Shown in pieces: positions 19,212 through 30,100 of a stretch of DNA of 64,000 nucleotides. The number at the start of each line of letters is the position of its first letter. The stretch's first letter is position 1. The translations under genes were made by a program, and so were the position numbers. The stretch spans positions 1-64,000 of the forward strand of contig NZ_MIGY01000001.1 in assembly GCF_002940665.1 (NCBI RefSeq). Direction: 5' to 3'. Below the pieces are notes generated by a model. That model searched no databases and was not told the origin of the DNA. It saw only the letters and a list, made by a program, of their open reading frames with translations. The stretch comes from Xanthomonas arboricola (lineage in GTDB: Bacteria > Pseudomonadota > Gammaproteobacteria > Xanthomonadales > Xanthomonadaceae).

Positions 19212-20087
19212 GTGAGTTCGGCGTTGTTCGAACACTGGATCGGCCGCACCGAACGCAGCCTGGAGGCCTGTCTGCCAAGCCCCTTGTTGGCGCCGCAGCG
19301 ACTGCACGCCGCGATGCGGCACGCGGTGCTGGGCGGCGGCAAGCGCATGCGTCCGCTGCTGGTGTATGCGGCCGGCGCGCTGTTCGGCGCCGACGAGGAC
19401 AGCCTGGACACGCCCGCGGTGGCGGTGGAGCTGATCCACGCCTATTCGCTGGTGCACGACGACTTGCCGGCAATGGACGACGATGCCTTGCGTCGCGGCC
19501 AGCCCACCGTGCATATCGCCTTCGACGAAGCCACCGCGATCCTGGCCGGCGACGCGCTGCAGACGCGCGCCTTCGAGCTGCTGGCTGCGGCCCCGGTCAG
19601 TGCGGAGCTGCGGGTCGGCTGGCTGCAGAGTCTGGCCACCGCCGCAGGCGCTGCCGGCATGTGCGGCGGCCAGGCGCTGGATATCGACGCCACCGGCCGG
19701 TTGCAATCGCTGCCCGATCTCGAGCGCATGCACGCCCTCAAGACCGGCGCGCTGATCCGTGCCGCAGTGCGCATGGGCGCGCTCGCCGGCGCAGCCGCAG
19801 CCGACGATCAGCAGCGCCTGGATGCGTTTGCCGATGCGCTGGGCTTGGCGTTCCAGGTCCGCGACGACATCCTGGATGTGGAGTCGAGCTCGGCGCAGCT
19901 GGGCAAGACCGCCGGCAAGGACGCCGCACAAGCCAAATCCACCTATCCCGCCCTGCTCGGAATGGACGGCGCCAAAGCCAAACTGGCCGAGCTGGCCACA
20001 CGCATGCACGACATCCTGCAGCCCTACGGCCCGCCCGGCGACACGCTGGCGACACTGGGCCGGTTTGCGGTGGACCGCGCGCACTAG
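19212..20087 (+). CDS. ispA: Farnesyl diphosphate synthase (polyprenyl synthetase)
   Basis: A 291-residue trans-prenyltransferase that condenses IPP with DMAPP/GPP to farnesyl diphosphate. The first aspartate-rich motif (HDDLPAMDDDALRRG), GGGKRMRP, GQALDIDA and the second aspartate-rich motif (FQVRDDILD) are all intact. It has a GTG start immediately after xseB. In related genomes dxs often follows; here no dxs is seen. Confidence 0.93.
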   Translation: MSSALFEHWIGRTERSLEACLPSPLLAPQRLHAAMRHAVLGGGKRMRPLLVYAAGALFGADEDSLDTPAVAVELIHAYSLVHDDLPAMDDDALRRGQPTVHIAFDEATAILAGDALQTRAFELLAAAPVSAELRVGWLQSLATAAGAAGMCGGQALDIDATGRLQSLPDLERMHALKTGALIRAAVRMGALAGAAAADDQQRLDAFADALGLAFQVRDDILDVESSSAQLGKTAGKDAAQAKSTYPALLGMDGAKAKLAELATRMHDILQPYGPPGDTLATLGRFAVDRAH

Positions 20088-20763
20088 GGCGCCGCGTTCG
20101 TTCGAGCTACCGTGCCGCCGCGCCGTGCCCCTCGTGCCGATGCCTGGTGCCAGATTAGGTGAAGACATCGCCGCACGGGCAGTCACCGGCCGGCATGAGC
20201 AGCGCCGTCCGCGCGTGGTCGATCAGCGCGACGGCCAGCCGACCAACAGGTGACCGACGCGAAGGCAGCGCCCTGCCCGCGCAAGCACCACAGACCGGCC
20301 GACGATTCGCCAGCGGCCTGCGGCCACGACGACGACCAGGGTTTTCAGGCAATCGATGGCCTGGCCACCGCATCTCCCGCGCTCGCGGCGGACTCGCACC
20401 GCATTCTGTCGCGCACTTCGACACCTGCATCGATCAGACGATCGCGCCGCTTTTTGCGCACACCGTGCGCCAGCGCACGGTGCGGTGATGGCGCACCGCC
20501 CTGCAAGCACTGCGCTATGTCACAGAACGTAAATTTTCTTCCCAAACATTTTTCACAGGAAGATTTTCATAGATTGATCAAAAAGCGTGGAAGAATTCAC
20601 ATTTTTCTGCCGATTTGTCTCCATCGGTGTCCGCATTTGTCATTGAGTGGCCACCGGCAGGCCAAAAACAGCATCAATCGATTCTCTTGTTGCGTCTGCT
20701 CGCTCTGCCTAGGTTGACCTGCCCGCGTCCGCGGACATCCCCCGACCACATGGAGAGTCACTG
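20088..20763 (+). other. 676-base intergenic, AT-rich right half
   Basis: No coding pattern is visible between ispA and the M35 protease. The left half is GC-rich, while about 20520-20690 is notably AT-rich with runs of A and T. That places a likely promoter and regulatory region for the protease there, or marks imported DNA. No defined operator or terminator could be assigned. Confidence 0.5.
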
Positions 20764-21861
20764 GTGAAGAACGTTTTTCTCGCATCGTTTGCAGCAGGCA
20801 CGCTGGCCGTTGTTGGCGTGCTCGGTTCGGCGCAGGCACAGTCCGTGCGCGGCCCGGTCCCGTTGACCATCGAACTGGCGCCGGTCGCCGATCAGGCCGG
20901 GCGACACCAGGGCAAGATCGCGGTGACCGTCACCAACAACGGCAGCCAGATCGCCCGCGTGCCGACCTATCAGCTGCCGCTGCAGACGCTGGATAACGGC
21001 ATCCTGGAAGTGAGCCGCGATGGCGTGCCGGTGACCTACACCGGACGCCTGGTCAAGCGCGGCCTGCCCAAGGCGGCAGACTTCACCATCCTCAAGCCCG
21101 GCCAGAGCGTCAAGGGAGAGGTCGATCTGGCCGGCGCCTACGATCTGTCGACCAGTGGCAACTACACCATCCAGGTCCGTTCGTCGCTGCAATACGCCTC
21201 GCTGTCAGACGGCAGTCTGATGAAGGCGGCCAACGGCCAGCCGGCCGTGGCCACCAGCACGCCGCTCACCGTCTGGCTGGACGGCGCGCGTCGCGGCGTG
21301 CAGCGCCAGCTCGCAATCGGTCCGACCGCGGTGGTTAATGGCATCAACTACCTCAACTGCAGCACCACCCGCACCAATCAGGCCGCCAGTGCCGTCACCG
21401 CCGCGCGTAATTACTCGCAGAACGCGCGCAACTACCTCAATGCCGGCAGCACCGGAGCGCGTTACACCACCTGGTTCGGCGCCTACAACGCCTCGCGCTA
21501 CAGCCGGGTCAGCTCGAACTTCGTCAACATCGACAACGCACTGGACCAGAACAACGGCCAGCTGACGATCAACTGCAGCTGCGAAGCGGATCTGGCGGAC
21601 TCCTTCGCCTACGTCTATCCAAACCAGCCGTACGAGATCCATGTCTGCAATGCGTTCTGGAGTGCGTCGACAACCGGCACCGACTCCAAGGCCGGAACGC
21701 TGGTGCACGAGACCAGCCACTTCACGGTCGTCGCCGGCACCCAGGACCGTGTCTACGGCCAGTCCGGCGCGCGCAGCCTGGCGATCAGCAACCCGGCCCA
21801 GGCGATCACCAATGCCGACAGCCACGAGTACTTCGCCGAGAACACCCCGGCGCAAAACTGA
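20764..21861 (+). CDS. Secreted M35 (deuterolysin-type) metalloprotease
   Basis: A 365-residue secreted protease. The GTG start has GAGAG shortly upstream, and the signal peptide ends near GSAQA. An N-terminal beta-sandwich-like domain of about 150 residues (PLTIELAPVADQAG, KIAVTVTNNGSQ) precedes the aspzincin domain. The zinc motif LVHETSHF and the downstream GTQDRVYG supply the HExxH plus GTxDxxYG signature of M35 peptidases. Cysteines at YLNCS, NCSCE and HVCNA could form disulfides. M35 enzymes are commonest in fungi, with members in plant- and animal-associated bacteria, so a role in host or microbial protein degradation is an inference. Confidence 0.92.
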   Translation: MKNVFLASFAAGTLAVVGVLGSAQAQSVRGPVPLTIELAPVADQAGRHQGKIAVTVTNNGSQIARVPTYQLPLQTLDNGILEVSRDGVPVTYTGRLVKRGLPKAADFTILKPGQSVKGEVDLAGAYDLSTSGNYTIQVRSSLQYASLSDGSLMKAANGQPAVATSTPLTVWLDGARRGVQRQLAIGPTAVVNGINYLNCSTTRTNQAASAVTAARNYSQNARNYLNAGSTGARYTTWFGAYNASRYSRVSSNFVNIDNALDQNNGQLTINCSCEADLADSFAYVYPNQPYEIHVCNAFWSASTTGTDSKAGTLVHETSHFTVVAGTQDRVYGQSGARSLAISNPAQAITNADSHEYFAENTPAQN

Positions 21862-21884
21862 TCGCATCATCGTCTGAAACGACG

Positions 21885-21911
21885 AAGGCCCGGCATCGCT
21901 GCCGGGCCTTT
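21885..21911 (+). terminator. Hairpin between convergent genes
   Basis: The stem AAGGCCCGGCA / TGCCGGGCCTT with a TCGC loop lies between the M35 gene and the convergent DUF4870 gene. The T run is short, so it may act in both directions with modest strength. Confidence 0.75.
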
Positions 21912-21931
21912 GTCATTTGCACCGCGCCGGA

Positions 21932-22321
21932 TTACTTGATCAGGCGCAGCGTGAACGGATAGCGGTAGTGCTCGCCGTTATTGGCCTTGACCGCGGCCAG
22001 GATGCACAGCACCAAGTTGGCGATCCACACCAGCGTCGGCACGAAGAACAGGATGCCGAACGACACGATGGTCAGGATCACCGCAGCCACATAGGCAATG
22101 ATCACGGTGATCTGGAAATTCAACGCTTCCTTGGCCTGATCGGTGGCGAACGGCTTGGACGGGCTGGCGTCCTTGCTGATCAGCCAGATCACCAGCGCGC
22201 CGATGAAGGACGTGAGGATGCCGAGCAGGTGCGCGGCCAGCGCCAGGGTGCGCTCCTCCGACGGCGTACTGGTCCCGATCGGCGGCGGTGGCGGTACGGC
22301 GTGTGACTCGAGTTCGCTCAT
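21932..22321 (-). CDS. DUF4870 family small membrane protein
   Basis: A 129-residue protein with three hydrophobic helices and a Pro-rich cytoplasmic N-terminus (AVPPPPPIGTSTPSEE). The DUF4870/Tic20-like signature is the segment DQAKEALNFQITVIIAY. Function unknown. The start follows GGGGAG at five bases' spacing if the second of two tandem ATG codons is used. Confidence 0.85.
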   Translation of the reverse strand: MSELESHAVPPPPPIGTSTPSEERTLALAAHLLGILTSFIGALVIWLISKDASPSKPFATDQAKEALNFQITVIIAYVAAVILTIVSFGILFFVPTLVWIANLVLCILAAVKANNGEHYRYPFTLRLIK

Positions 22322-22486
22322 CATCTCTCCCCATGCATGGTTGTGGTGCGGCGGACTATAGCAACGATTCAGCCAGCCACCAGTGCGGGAAGACATGGTC
22401 TCGGCGGCGCACGGCCACTGCCGCCAGGCAGAGCGGCAAGATGCGCGCGCGCCGGGTGGCGGGCGCAGCAGCCCGGCCAGCTGCGC

Positions 22487-23854
22487 TCAGCTGTCGCCTG
22501 CCACCGTCATGCGGTTGAGCAGCACCGAGCCGATCTTGACGTGCGAGCGCGGATCGACATCGTTGCCGACCGCCTCGATGCCGGCGAACATCTCGCGCAG
22601 ATTGCCGGCGATGGTCAGCCCGTCGACCGGATAGGCGATCATGCCGTTCTCGATCCAGAAGCCACCGGCGCCACGCGAATAATCGCCGGTCACCGGATTG
22701 ACGCCGTTGCCCATCAGCTCGGTGACCAGCAGGCCGCGCGACATGCCGGCAACCAGCGAAGCCAGGTCGCCGGCATTTGCGCTGACCTGCAGGTTGTGCA
22801 CGCCGCCGGCGTTGGCGGTGGTCTGCAGGCCCAGCTTGCGCGCCGAGTAGCTGCCCAACACGTAACGCTGCAGCACGCCGTCGCTGATCAATGCCGAATG
22901 CCGCGTCGCCACGCCTTCGCCGTCGAACGCGGCCGAACGCAGTCCGCGCCGCAGATGCGGCAGTTCTTCGATATTGAACCAGTCCGGGAACAGTTTGCTG
23001 CCGACACTGTCGAGCAGAAAACTGGCGCGGCGATACAGCGCACCGCCGGAGACCGCGCCGAGCAGATGCCCGACCAGCGAGCGCGCCACCTCCGGCGCGA
23101 ACAGCACCGGCAGCTGACCGGTCGGCAGCGAGCGTGGCTGCAGCCGCGCCAGGGTGCGTTCGGCAGCGTGGCGGCCGATCGCTTCCGGGGCCTCCAGGTC
23201 TTCGCGTGCGAGGGCACTGCTGTACCAGCCATCGCGCTGCATGCCGTCGCCCTGGCCGGCGATCAGCGCGCAGCTGATCGAATGATGGGTGCCGCGCTCG
23301 CGACCGATGAAACCGTGCGAGTTGGCATACACCGACAGGCTGAGCCCGGTGCTGGCCGAGGCGCCGTCGGAGTTGCTGATGCGCGCATCGGCATCGCGCC
23401 CGGCGCTCTCGCAGGCCAGCGCCAGATCCACTGCGGTGTCGGCGTCCAACGCCCACGGGTGCCAGCTGTCCAGCTCGGGGAAGTCGCGCGCCATCAGCTC
23501 CGGGTCGGCCAGGCCGGCAGCGACGTCGTCCTCGGTGTAACGGGCGATGGCGCAGGCCTGGGCGACGGTCGATTCCAGACTGGAATCCTGCAGATCGGCG
23601 GTGCTGGCGCTGCCCTTGCGCTTGCCGAAGTACACGGTGACCGCAATGCCGCGGTCGCGGGTGGATTCCACCGTCTCCACATCGCCCAGGCGCACGTTGA
23701 CGTCCAGGCCGCGCTCCTCGCTGCAGCTCACTTCGGCCTGGGTGGCGCCGGCCGCACGGGCGCGCTCGAGCAGGCGCTGCGCGATGTCGGTAAGCGCGTC
23801 CAGGCGCTGCAGGCTGTCGTCGTGGACACGTGTTTCGGAGGAGAGTGCGTTCAA
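22487..23854 (-). CDS. pmbA: Metalloprotease subunit PmbA/TldE
   Basis: A 455-residue member of the TldD/PmbA family and partner of TldD, which is encoded nearby on the same strand. Together they form the heterodimeric zinc protease that trims linear peptides, such as leader peptides of modified antibiotics and the CcdA antitoxin in E. coli. The PmbA subunit lacks the HExxxH motif, as here. Recognisable segments are GIAVTVYFGKRKGSASTADL, VLFAPEVARSLVGHLL and NGVNPVTGDYSRGAGGFWIE. Confidence 0.93.
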   Translation of the reverse strand: MNALSSETRVHDDSLQRLDALTDIAQRLLERARAAGATQAEVSCSEERGLDVNVRLGDVETVESTRDRGIAVTVYFGKRKGSASTADLQDSSLESTVAQACAIARYTEDDVAAGLADPELMARDFPELDSWHPWALDADTAVDLALACESAGRDADARISNSDGASASTGLSLSVYANSHGFIGRERGTHHSISCALIAGQGDGMQRDGWYSSALAREDLEAPEAIGRHAAERTLARLQPRSLPTGQLPVLFAPEVARSLVGHLLGAVSGGALYRRASFLLDSVGSKLFPDWFNIEELPHLRRGLRSAAFDGEGVATRHSALISDGVLQRYVLGSYSARKLGLQTTANAGGVHNLQVSANAGDLASLVAGMSRGLLVTELMGNGVNPVTGDYSRGAGGFWIENGMIAYPVDGLTIAGNLREMFAGIEAVGNDVDPRSHVKIGSVLLNRMTVAGDS

Positions 23855-23962
23855 TGCTTTATCCTAGTCTCATGGTGCGAGTGACCTGATAGCGGGTCCC
23901 TGCGCAAGAGCTGGCCGGCATGGCCAGAATTTTTAATCAGTCTGTTTTGGGATGTATTGGCA

Positions 23963-24544
23963 ATGCGCGGACGCGACGAAGATACCGGTGAATTTCGCGG
24001 CGCCAGCCGCAGCCAGCAGCGGCGCGAGGCGCTGGAAATTTTCGACCTGGGCGAAAAGCTGGTGGCGCTCACCCCCGCGCAGCTGGCCAAGTTGCCGGTG
24101 CCAGAATCGCTGATCCCGCATATCGAAGAGAGCAAGCGCATCACCTCGCATATCGCGCACAAGCGCCAGCTGGCGTTTCTGGCCAAGCACATGCGCCGCG
24201 AGGACGATCAAACGCTGGCCGCGATCCGCGATGCGCTGGATGCCAACAGCGACACCGCGCGCCGCGAAGTGGCCGCGATCCACCGCGTCGAGCGCTGGCG
24301 CGAACGCCTGCTCGCCGAAGGCGACGTGGCGCTGGCCGAGCTGCTGGAAGCCTACCCGGCGGCCGACCGCCAGCAACTGCGTCAACTGGTGCGCAACGCC
24401 ATTCACGAGCGGGCCAAGAACAAGCCGCCGCGCGCCTACCGCGAGCTGTTCCAGGTATTGAGGGAATTGTCTCAGGAGCAGGGATTGGAGAGTGGGGAAT
24501 CGGCATCGGAAGACGACGAATCGGCGTCGGAAGGCGACGAATAA
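23963..24544 (+). CDS. darP: Ribosome biogenesis factor DarP/YjgA
   Basis: A 193-residue DUF615 protein that associates with late 50S precursors in E. coli. The family core is [42 protein letters not shown] and [18 protein letters not shown]. The tail after about residue 170 is low-complexity and acidic ([15 protein letters not shown]). Its DNA is made of the same GGGGAATCGG-type words as the intergenic repeats next to it, so the tail looks like captured repeat sequence. The gene lies divergent from pmbA, with 108 bases between the starts. Confidence 0.92.
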   Translation: MRGRDEDTGEFRGASRSQQRREALEIFDLGEKLVALTPAQLAKLPVPESLIPHIEESKRITSHIAHKRQLAFLAKHMRREDDQTLAAIRDALDANSDTARREVAAIHRVERWRERLLAEGDVALAELLEAYPAADRQQLRQLVRNAIHERAKNKPPRAYRELFQVLRELSQEQGLESGESASEDDESASEGDE

Positions 24545-24710
24545 GGCTCCGCCCGATCCATCCAGCCCCGCAACGGCCATCCCGGCCGTTGCCAACCCCG
24601 AATCCCGCTTCCTGAGTTCCCGCAGAAACGGACAATCACCCAAGCGGAACCCACCACACCCCGCAGTCCCCGCTGTTGCGATTCCCGATTCCCGATTCCC
24701 GAATCCCCGC
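24484..24710 (+). repeat. GATTCCC-type repeats in inverted orientation
   Basis: GGGATTGGAGAGTGGGGAAT at about 24482 is mirrored by tandem (ATTCCCG)n at about 24678-24706, with a weaker copy (CCCGAATCCCG) near 24598. The arms could fold into a large imperfect hairpin between darP and tldD, which are convergent. The same word family recurs at 31064-31200. Confidence 0.65.
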
Positions 24711-24713
24711 ATC

Positions 24714-26159
24714 TCAGGCCTGCGTTCCGCCAACGGTGATGCCGTCGATCAGCAGCGACGGCTGGCCGACGCCGACCGGCACGCTCTGCCCGTCCTTGCC
24801 GCACACGCCCACGCCTTCATCCAGCGCCAGGTCGTTGCCGATCATGCGCACCTTCTGCATGGTCTCCGGGCCGTTGCCGATCAACGTGGCACCCTTGACC
24901 GGCGCGGTGACCTTGCCGTCTTCGATCAGGTAGGCCTCGGTGGCCGAGAACACGTACTTGCCGCTGGTGATGTCGACCTGGCCGCCGCCGAAGTTGACCG
25001 CGTAGATGCCCTTTTTCACCGAGCGGATCATTTCCTGCGGATCGTGCTGGCCGGCGCGCATGTAGGTGTTGGTCATGCGCGGCATGGTCAGGTGCGCGAA
25101 CGATTCGCGCCGGCCGTTGCCGGTCGGCGCCACGCCCATCAGGCGCGCGTTGTGGGTGTCCTGCATGTAGCCGACCAGTACGCCGTCGTCGATCAGCGTG
25201 GTGCACTGGGTGGGTGTGCCCTCGTCGTCGATATTGAGCGAGCCGCGACGGCCATCCAGGGTGCCGTCATCGACGATGGTCACGCCCTTTGATGCCACGC
25301 GCTCGCCGATGCGGCCGGCGTAGACGCTGGTGCCCTTGCGGTTGAAGTCGCCTTCCAGGCCATGCCCTACCGCCTCGTGCAGCAGCACCCCGGGCCAGCC
25401 CGGGCCGAGCACCACCGGCATCACGCCGGCTGGTGCCGGAATCGCATCCAGGTTGACCAGCGCCTGACGCAGCGCTTCGCGGGCGAAGCCTTCCGGGCGA
25501 CCATCGGCGAACAGTTCGGCATAGCCGTAACGGCCGCCGCCGCCGGAGTAACCGGACTCGCGCCGCCCGCCCTGCTCGACGATCACCTGCACGTTCAGGC
25601 GCACCAGCGGGCGCACGTCGGCGGCGAGCACGCCGTCGCTGCGCGCGATCAGTACCGTGTCCACACCGCCGGACAGGCTCACCATCACCTGCTTGACGCG
25701 CGGGTCGGCAGCGCGCACGTACTGATCGATACGGCGCAACAACTCGACCTTGGTCGCGCTGTCCATGTCGTCGATCGGGTCGGTCGCCGGATACAGCGCG
25801 CGGCCGTTGCCGCGCACCAGCGAACGGGTGGATTGCGCGCCGCCCTCGCGCGAGATCGCGCGCGCGGACTGCGCCGCCTCCAGCAAGGCGTCGCGCTGGA
25901 TGTCGTCGGAATAGGCGAAGCCGGTCTTCTCGCCGGCAATCGCGCGCACGCCCACGCCTTGTTCGATGGAATGCGCACCGTCCTTGACGATGCCGTCTTC
26001 CACGCTCCAGCTCTCGCGCCGCGAATGCTGGAAATACAGGTCGCCGAAGTCGATGCCCGGGCCCAGCAGGGCGCCGAAGGTGCGGTCGAGATGGCCGGTG
26101 TCCAGGCCGGAAGGAAGCAGCAGCCGGGTTTCGGCCAGAGTGAGAGCGTTATCGGTCAT
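24714..26159 (-). CDS. tldD: Metalloprotease TldD
   Basis: A 481-residue zinc-binding subunit of the TldD/TldE protease. The catalytic motif [11 protein letters not shown] (HExxxH) is intact, as are the glycine-rich [15 protein letters not shown] and [16 protein letters not shown] segments and the C-terminal [25 protein letters not shown]. Its partner pmbA lies downstream on the same strand, with darP inserted on the opposite strand between them. Confidence 0.95.
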   Translation of the reverse strand: MTDNALTLAETRLLLPSGLDTGHLDRTFGALLGPGIDFGDLYFQHSRRESWSVEDGIVKDGAHSIEQGVGVRAIAGEKTGFAYSDDIQRDALLEAAQSARAISREGGAQSTRSLVRGNGRALYPATDPIDDMDSATKVELLRRIDQYVRAADPRVKQVMVSLSGGVDTVLIARSDGVLAADVRPLVRLNVQVIVEQGGRRESGYSGGGGRYGYAELFADGRPEGFAREALRQALVNLDAIPAPAGVMPVVLGPGWPGVLLHEAVGHGLEGDFNRKGTSVYAGRIGERVASKGVTIVDDGTLDGRRGSLNIDDEGTPTQCTTLIDDGVLVGYMQDTHNARLMGVAPTGNGRRESFAHLTMPRMTNTYMRAGQHDPQEMIRSVKKGIYAVNFGGGQVDITSGKYVFSATEAYLIEDGKVTAPVKGATLIGNGPETMQKVRMIGNDLALDEGVGVCGKDGQSVPVGVGQPSLLIDGITVGGTQA

Positions 26160-26258
26160 GCGGTCAGGATGGGGCCCGCGCGCCGGGGAGACAAGTCGTT
26201 CGGCTGAACATGCGGCACGGCTATCATCGCAGGCCCATCGCCACGCCGACGCCCGCGC

Positions 26259-27014
26259 ATGAAGCTCACTGCCCACGTCCTGGATGGCCATACGCTGGAC
26301 ATCCGCCCCGCCCCGCACGAGCGCGACTGGATGGACGCCACCGACCAGCGTTATGCGTACCGCTGCCTGCCGCTGGCGATCGCCAATGCGCATGGCTGGG
26401 AGCTGTTGTGCCAGGCCGGTTTCGAGGCCAGCTGGGACGGGCGCGAGGGTCTGGATGCGATCCGGATCAGCGTCGATGCCGGCGCCGCGTCACCGGCGAT
26501 CAGCCACTTCGGCTACGGCGTGCTGACCTTCCACGTGCCCTGCCTGTTTCGCACCGATACCGGCATGGATCTGTTCGTCACCGGGCCCTTGAACCGGCCC
26601 AAGGACGGCATCGGCGCGCTGAGCGGCATGGTCGAAACCGACTGGAGCCCGTACACCTTCACCATGAACTGGAAGTTCACCCGGCCCGGGAAGGTGCGCT
26701 TCGCGGCCGGCGAGCCGTTCTGCCATCTGTTCCCGCTGCCGCGACACCTGATCGAACAGGTGCAGCCGCAGTGGAAGCCCTTGTCCGAGGCGCCGCAACT
26801 GGCGCAACAGCATGCCGACTGGACGCGCAGCCGCACGCAGTTTCTGCAGGAACTGCCGGATGCGCAATCGGCCGCCGCGCGCGAGAAATGGCAACGCGGC
26901 TATTTCCGTGGCGTCGCCGGTGCCGATCAGGCGCCGGTGCAGGGCCACCGCTCGCGCCTGCGTCTGCCGATGTTCGTACGCGCCGACAGCGACGGCGACA
27001 GTTCAGTCGACTGA
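26259..27014 (+). CDS. DUF6065 family protein, function unknown
   Basis: A 251-residue soluble protein without signal peptide or membrane segments. Conserved-looking stretches are [42 protein letters not shown] and the repeated use of Trp/Phe near [12 protein letters not shown] assign it to DUF6065 from overall appearance; no catalytic motif is evident. Its promoter must lie in the 99 bases shared with the divergent tldD. The small gap to the convergent yhdP end carries no clear terminator. Confidence 0.75.
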   Translation: MKLTAHVLDGHTLDIRPAPHERDWMDATDQRYAYRCLPLAIANAHGWELLCQAGFEASWDGREGLDAIRISVDAGAASPAISHFGYGVLTFHVPCLFRTDTGMDLFVTGPLNRPKDGIGALSGMVETDWSPYTFTMNWKFTRPGKVRFAAGEPFCHLFPLPRHLIEQVQPQWKPLSEAPQLAQQHADWTRSRTQFLQELPDAQSAAAREKWQRGYFRGVAGADQAPVQGHRSRLRLPMFVRADSDGDSSVD

Positions 27015-27136
27015 GTGCATCAGTGCGCGCAGCTTGCCGGCTGGCGCGCGTGCCGCGTTCGATCGACTTGCGGTAAGACCTGAGCGCCCGCGACGACCAG
27101 CACCGACGCTCGCCAGCGCGCCCGCAATCGGGCGCG

Positions 27137-30100
27137 TCAGCGTGGCGACCGACCGGGCGTGCCTGGAGTTGCCGTTGGCGTGTCTGCTGCAGGCGGCTTG
27201 CCCGGCGCGCGCTCGCGCACTTCGCGTTCCACCACGTCCACCTGCGGATCCTTCCACGGCCCGGTGACGTGATAGGTCTTGGCGCCGATCGCCCCCAGCG
27301 GCTTGCCGAGCACCGCATTGGCGGCCGCGCCTACCGCCGCACCGACCGGGCCGCCGGCCACGGCGCCGACCACCGTGAGCAGATTGCCGGCCTTGGGGTT
27401 GACGTCCACGGTCTGGTCGAAGGTCTGCGCACGTAGGTCGGTCTGCCCCCGGATGGCGATGTCGGCGGCCGGGCCTTCGATGCGGATCGCATCGGTGCGC
27501 GCGAAGCCGTCGCCGAAGCGCACCTGGCCGTCCAGCTTGTTGAAGGCCAGCCCCTTGGAGAAGAAATCGCGGAAGTCGAACATCAACCGGCGCGGCAACT
27601 GCGCCACGCTGAGCAGGCCGAGCACGCGACCGGCGCCCGGGTCCACTTCCAGCAGCTGGCCGTTGCGCACGTCGATCTTCAGATCGCCGTCCAGCGAACC
27701 GAGCGCAAACCCGGTCGGCGAGCCCTGCCAGCCGGCATTGAGTTCCAGCTGCCCTTCGCCGCCGCGCAGCTGGCCGCCCAGGGTGAGGTTCTGCAGCAGG
27801 TTGCCGAGATTGCGGCTGTCCACCCGCGCCGACAGCCGGGTGCTGGCGGAATCGCCCTTGCCGCGCCAGGCGCCGGTCAGGCCGATATTCTGGTCGTTGG
27901 AGCGCAGCTGCAGCTGGTCCACCTGCATGCCGTCGGTCAGCCGGCTGCTGCGCAGGGTGGCCGCGCCCAGGGTCATCTTGCCGACCTGCAGGTCGTCGAT
28001 ATCCAGCGACAGCGGCGGGATCGAGACCGGGTCGAACTCGGCCACCGCGCGGCGCGCCGGTTCCGGCAAGGCACCAGCCAGCGGATCGCCCGGCTCGGGC
28101 GCGGCCGGCTCGGCCGCTGCGGCCACCGGCTGCCAGTGCACCGTGCTCAGCTTGCCCTGCACGGCGGCGCCATCGGCATTGGGCACGCTGAGCTGGCCGG
28201 CCAGCGATGGGCCGTCCAGGGTCACCGCGACCGCGTCGCGGGTCGGCCGCAGGCGCAGGCGCGTCTGCGGGAACACCCCGCCGATCATCAGCAACCGGTC
28301 GGCCTGCACATCCACCTGCTGCAATGGCACGGCGTCCTGCTTGGGTGCTGCTGGCTGGCCCGGCAGCGGCGGCATGTCCGGCTCGCTGCTGCCGCGCGCC
28401 AGGCTGATCCAGTCGATCGCATCCAGCGAGGCGGTGCGGCCGGTGACCACCAGGCCGTTGGCGGGCGGACGCTCGGTGACCGTGTCGGTGCCCATCACCA
28501 CGCGCACGCCGGTCTGGTTGCCGTGGCTGCTGGCCTTGAGCGCGACCAGCTTGCCGAAGGCCACGTCGATGTCGCCATCGCCCACCGGCAAGGCCACCTT
28601 GACCTGCGTGTCCAGCGGCTGCGTGGCCGCCTTGTCCAACGGTGCGGGCAGATCCAGGGTGGTGCCGACCAGCTGCGAGCGCAGCGTCAGCAATGCCTGC
28701 GCGTCCGCCCGCCCCGGCGACGGCAGCGGCACGTCCACGCCCACCTGCCACGGTGCGCTGCCATGCACGTAGGGGCGCAACCATTCCATCTGCGGCGCGC
28801 GATCGAACAATTCCTTGGCATCCAGGGTGGCGCCGAAGCGCGCCTCGAAGGCCTGTTCGGGGTCCTGCACGAAGCCACCGGCGCGCAACGACAACTCGCC
28901 GCTGCGGCCCTGGTGCTGCACGCTCAGGCGTTCGGCGGCAAAGCCGGTGTCGCGGTACTGGGCCTGCCCGTTCACCTGATCGAAGGCTAGGTTCCAGCGC
29001 GCATCGGCCAGCCTGGCGCCCTGCAATGCGACCGTGCCTTGCAGATGGCCGCCCACGCCCTTGCTGCGTAACGGGCGCAGCAGATCGAAGCTCACCGCTG
29101 CCGGGCCGGACACGGTGAGATTGCGTAAGGTGTCGCCGTAGCGCTGCTCCAGCGGGCTCTTGCGCAGCATGCCCAGCAGCTGCGCGGCGTCGGCCCGGGT
29201 GGAGGCGCGCACGTAGAGCTCGGAGGCGGCGAAGCTGGGAATGCCGGCCTCCAGGGACGCGATCGGCGCGCCGGCCAGCTCGCCCTTGCCCTGCAGGGAA
29301 AATCCGTTGCCGATGAAGCGCAGATCGGCCTGCACCTGCTCCATTGCCGGCCAGTCCGGATTGAACGGGATCACGCCGTCGCGGATCTGGCCGAAGGCCT
29401 CGAACCGGCCGTCGTTGTTGTCGAACGGCCAGTCGTCCAGATCGCCGCTGACCAGGCCGGTGCCGCCGGTGATCACGCCACCGGCAACCGCCGTGTCCAG
29501 CCAGTCGATGGCCGCTTTGCTCATCTTGGAGCGGATCCAGAACTTGCGTGCCACCGGCAAGGCGACATCGTCCAGTTGCGTGGCCAGCTGGATGCGCGGG
29601 CGGCTGCCATCGTTCTGGAACCACAGCCCGCCGCGCACGCTGGCGCCATAGTCCTTGGCCTGCACGCGCAACGCCGGCGTGGCGACCTGCCAGCCGGCAC
29701 CGTCGCGCCAGCCCACGATGCTGCCGGCCAGCTGCAACTCGTGTACCACCCCAAAGCCGGTCGGCCAGTCGAAGCGCAGCGTGGCATCCGGTGCGGGGTC
29801 GAGCTGAATCGCCTGCGCATCGCCATCGATCCGGCCACGCAGACCGCTGATGCCAGGCGCGTTGCCCACCGGCAGGAAGCCCAGCTCCTCGATCCGGCCC
29901 TGCGCCCGCACCGCCCCACCCTGCTCGCCAGCGATCTGCAGATCGGCCAGGCGCACCTGCGGCCGGGACAGGCTCAGCCAGCGCCGCAGGCCGGGCGATA
30001 GTTGCTCGCTCAAGGCGGCCGCCGCGATCAGGCCCGAGACATCGAGGTGTTTGCCCACCACCGCATAACGGCGCCCGCCGGCAACGCTCAGCCCGTCCAG

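Noticed and set aside
20250-20717. 155-codon open frame between ispA and the M35 gene
   Set aside because: It crosses from GC-rich to AT-rich sequence with no protein-like pattern and no ribosome-binding site.
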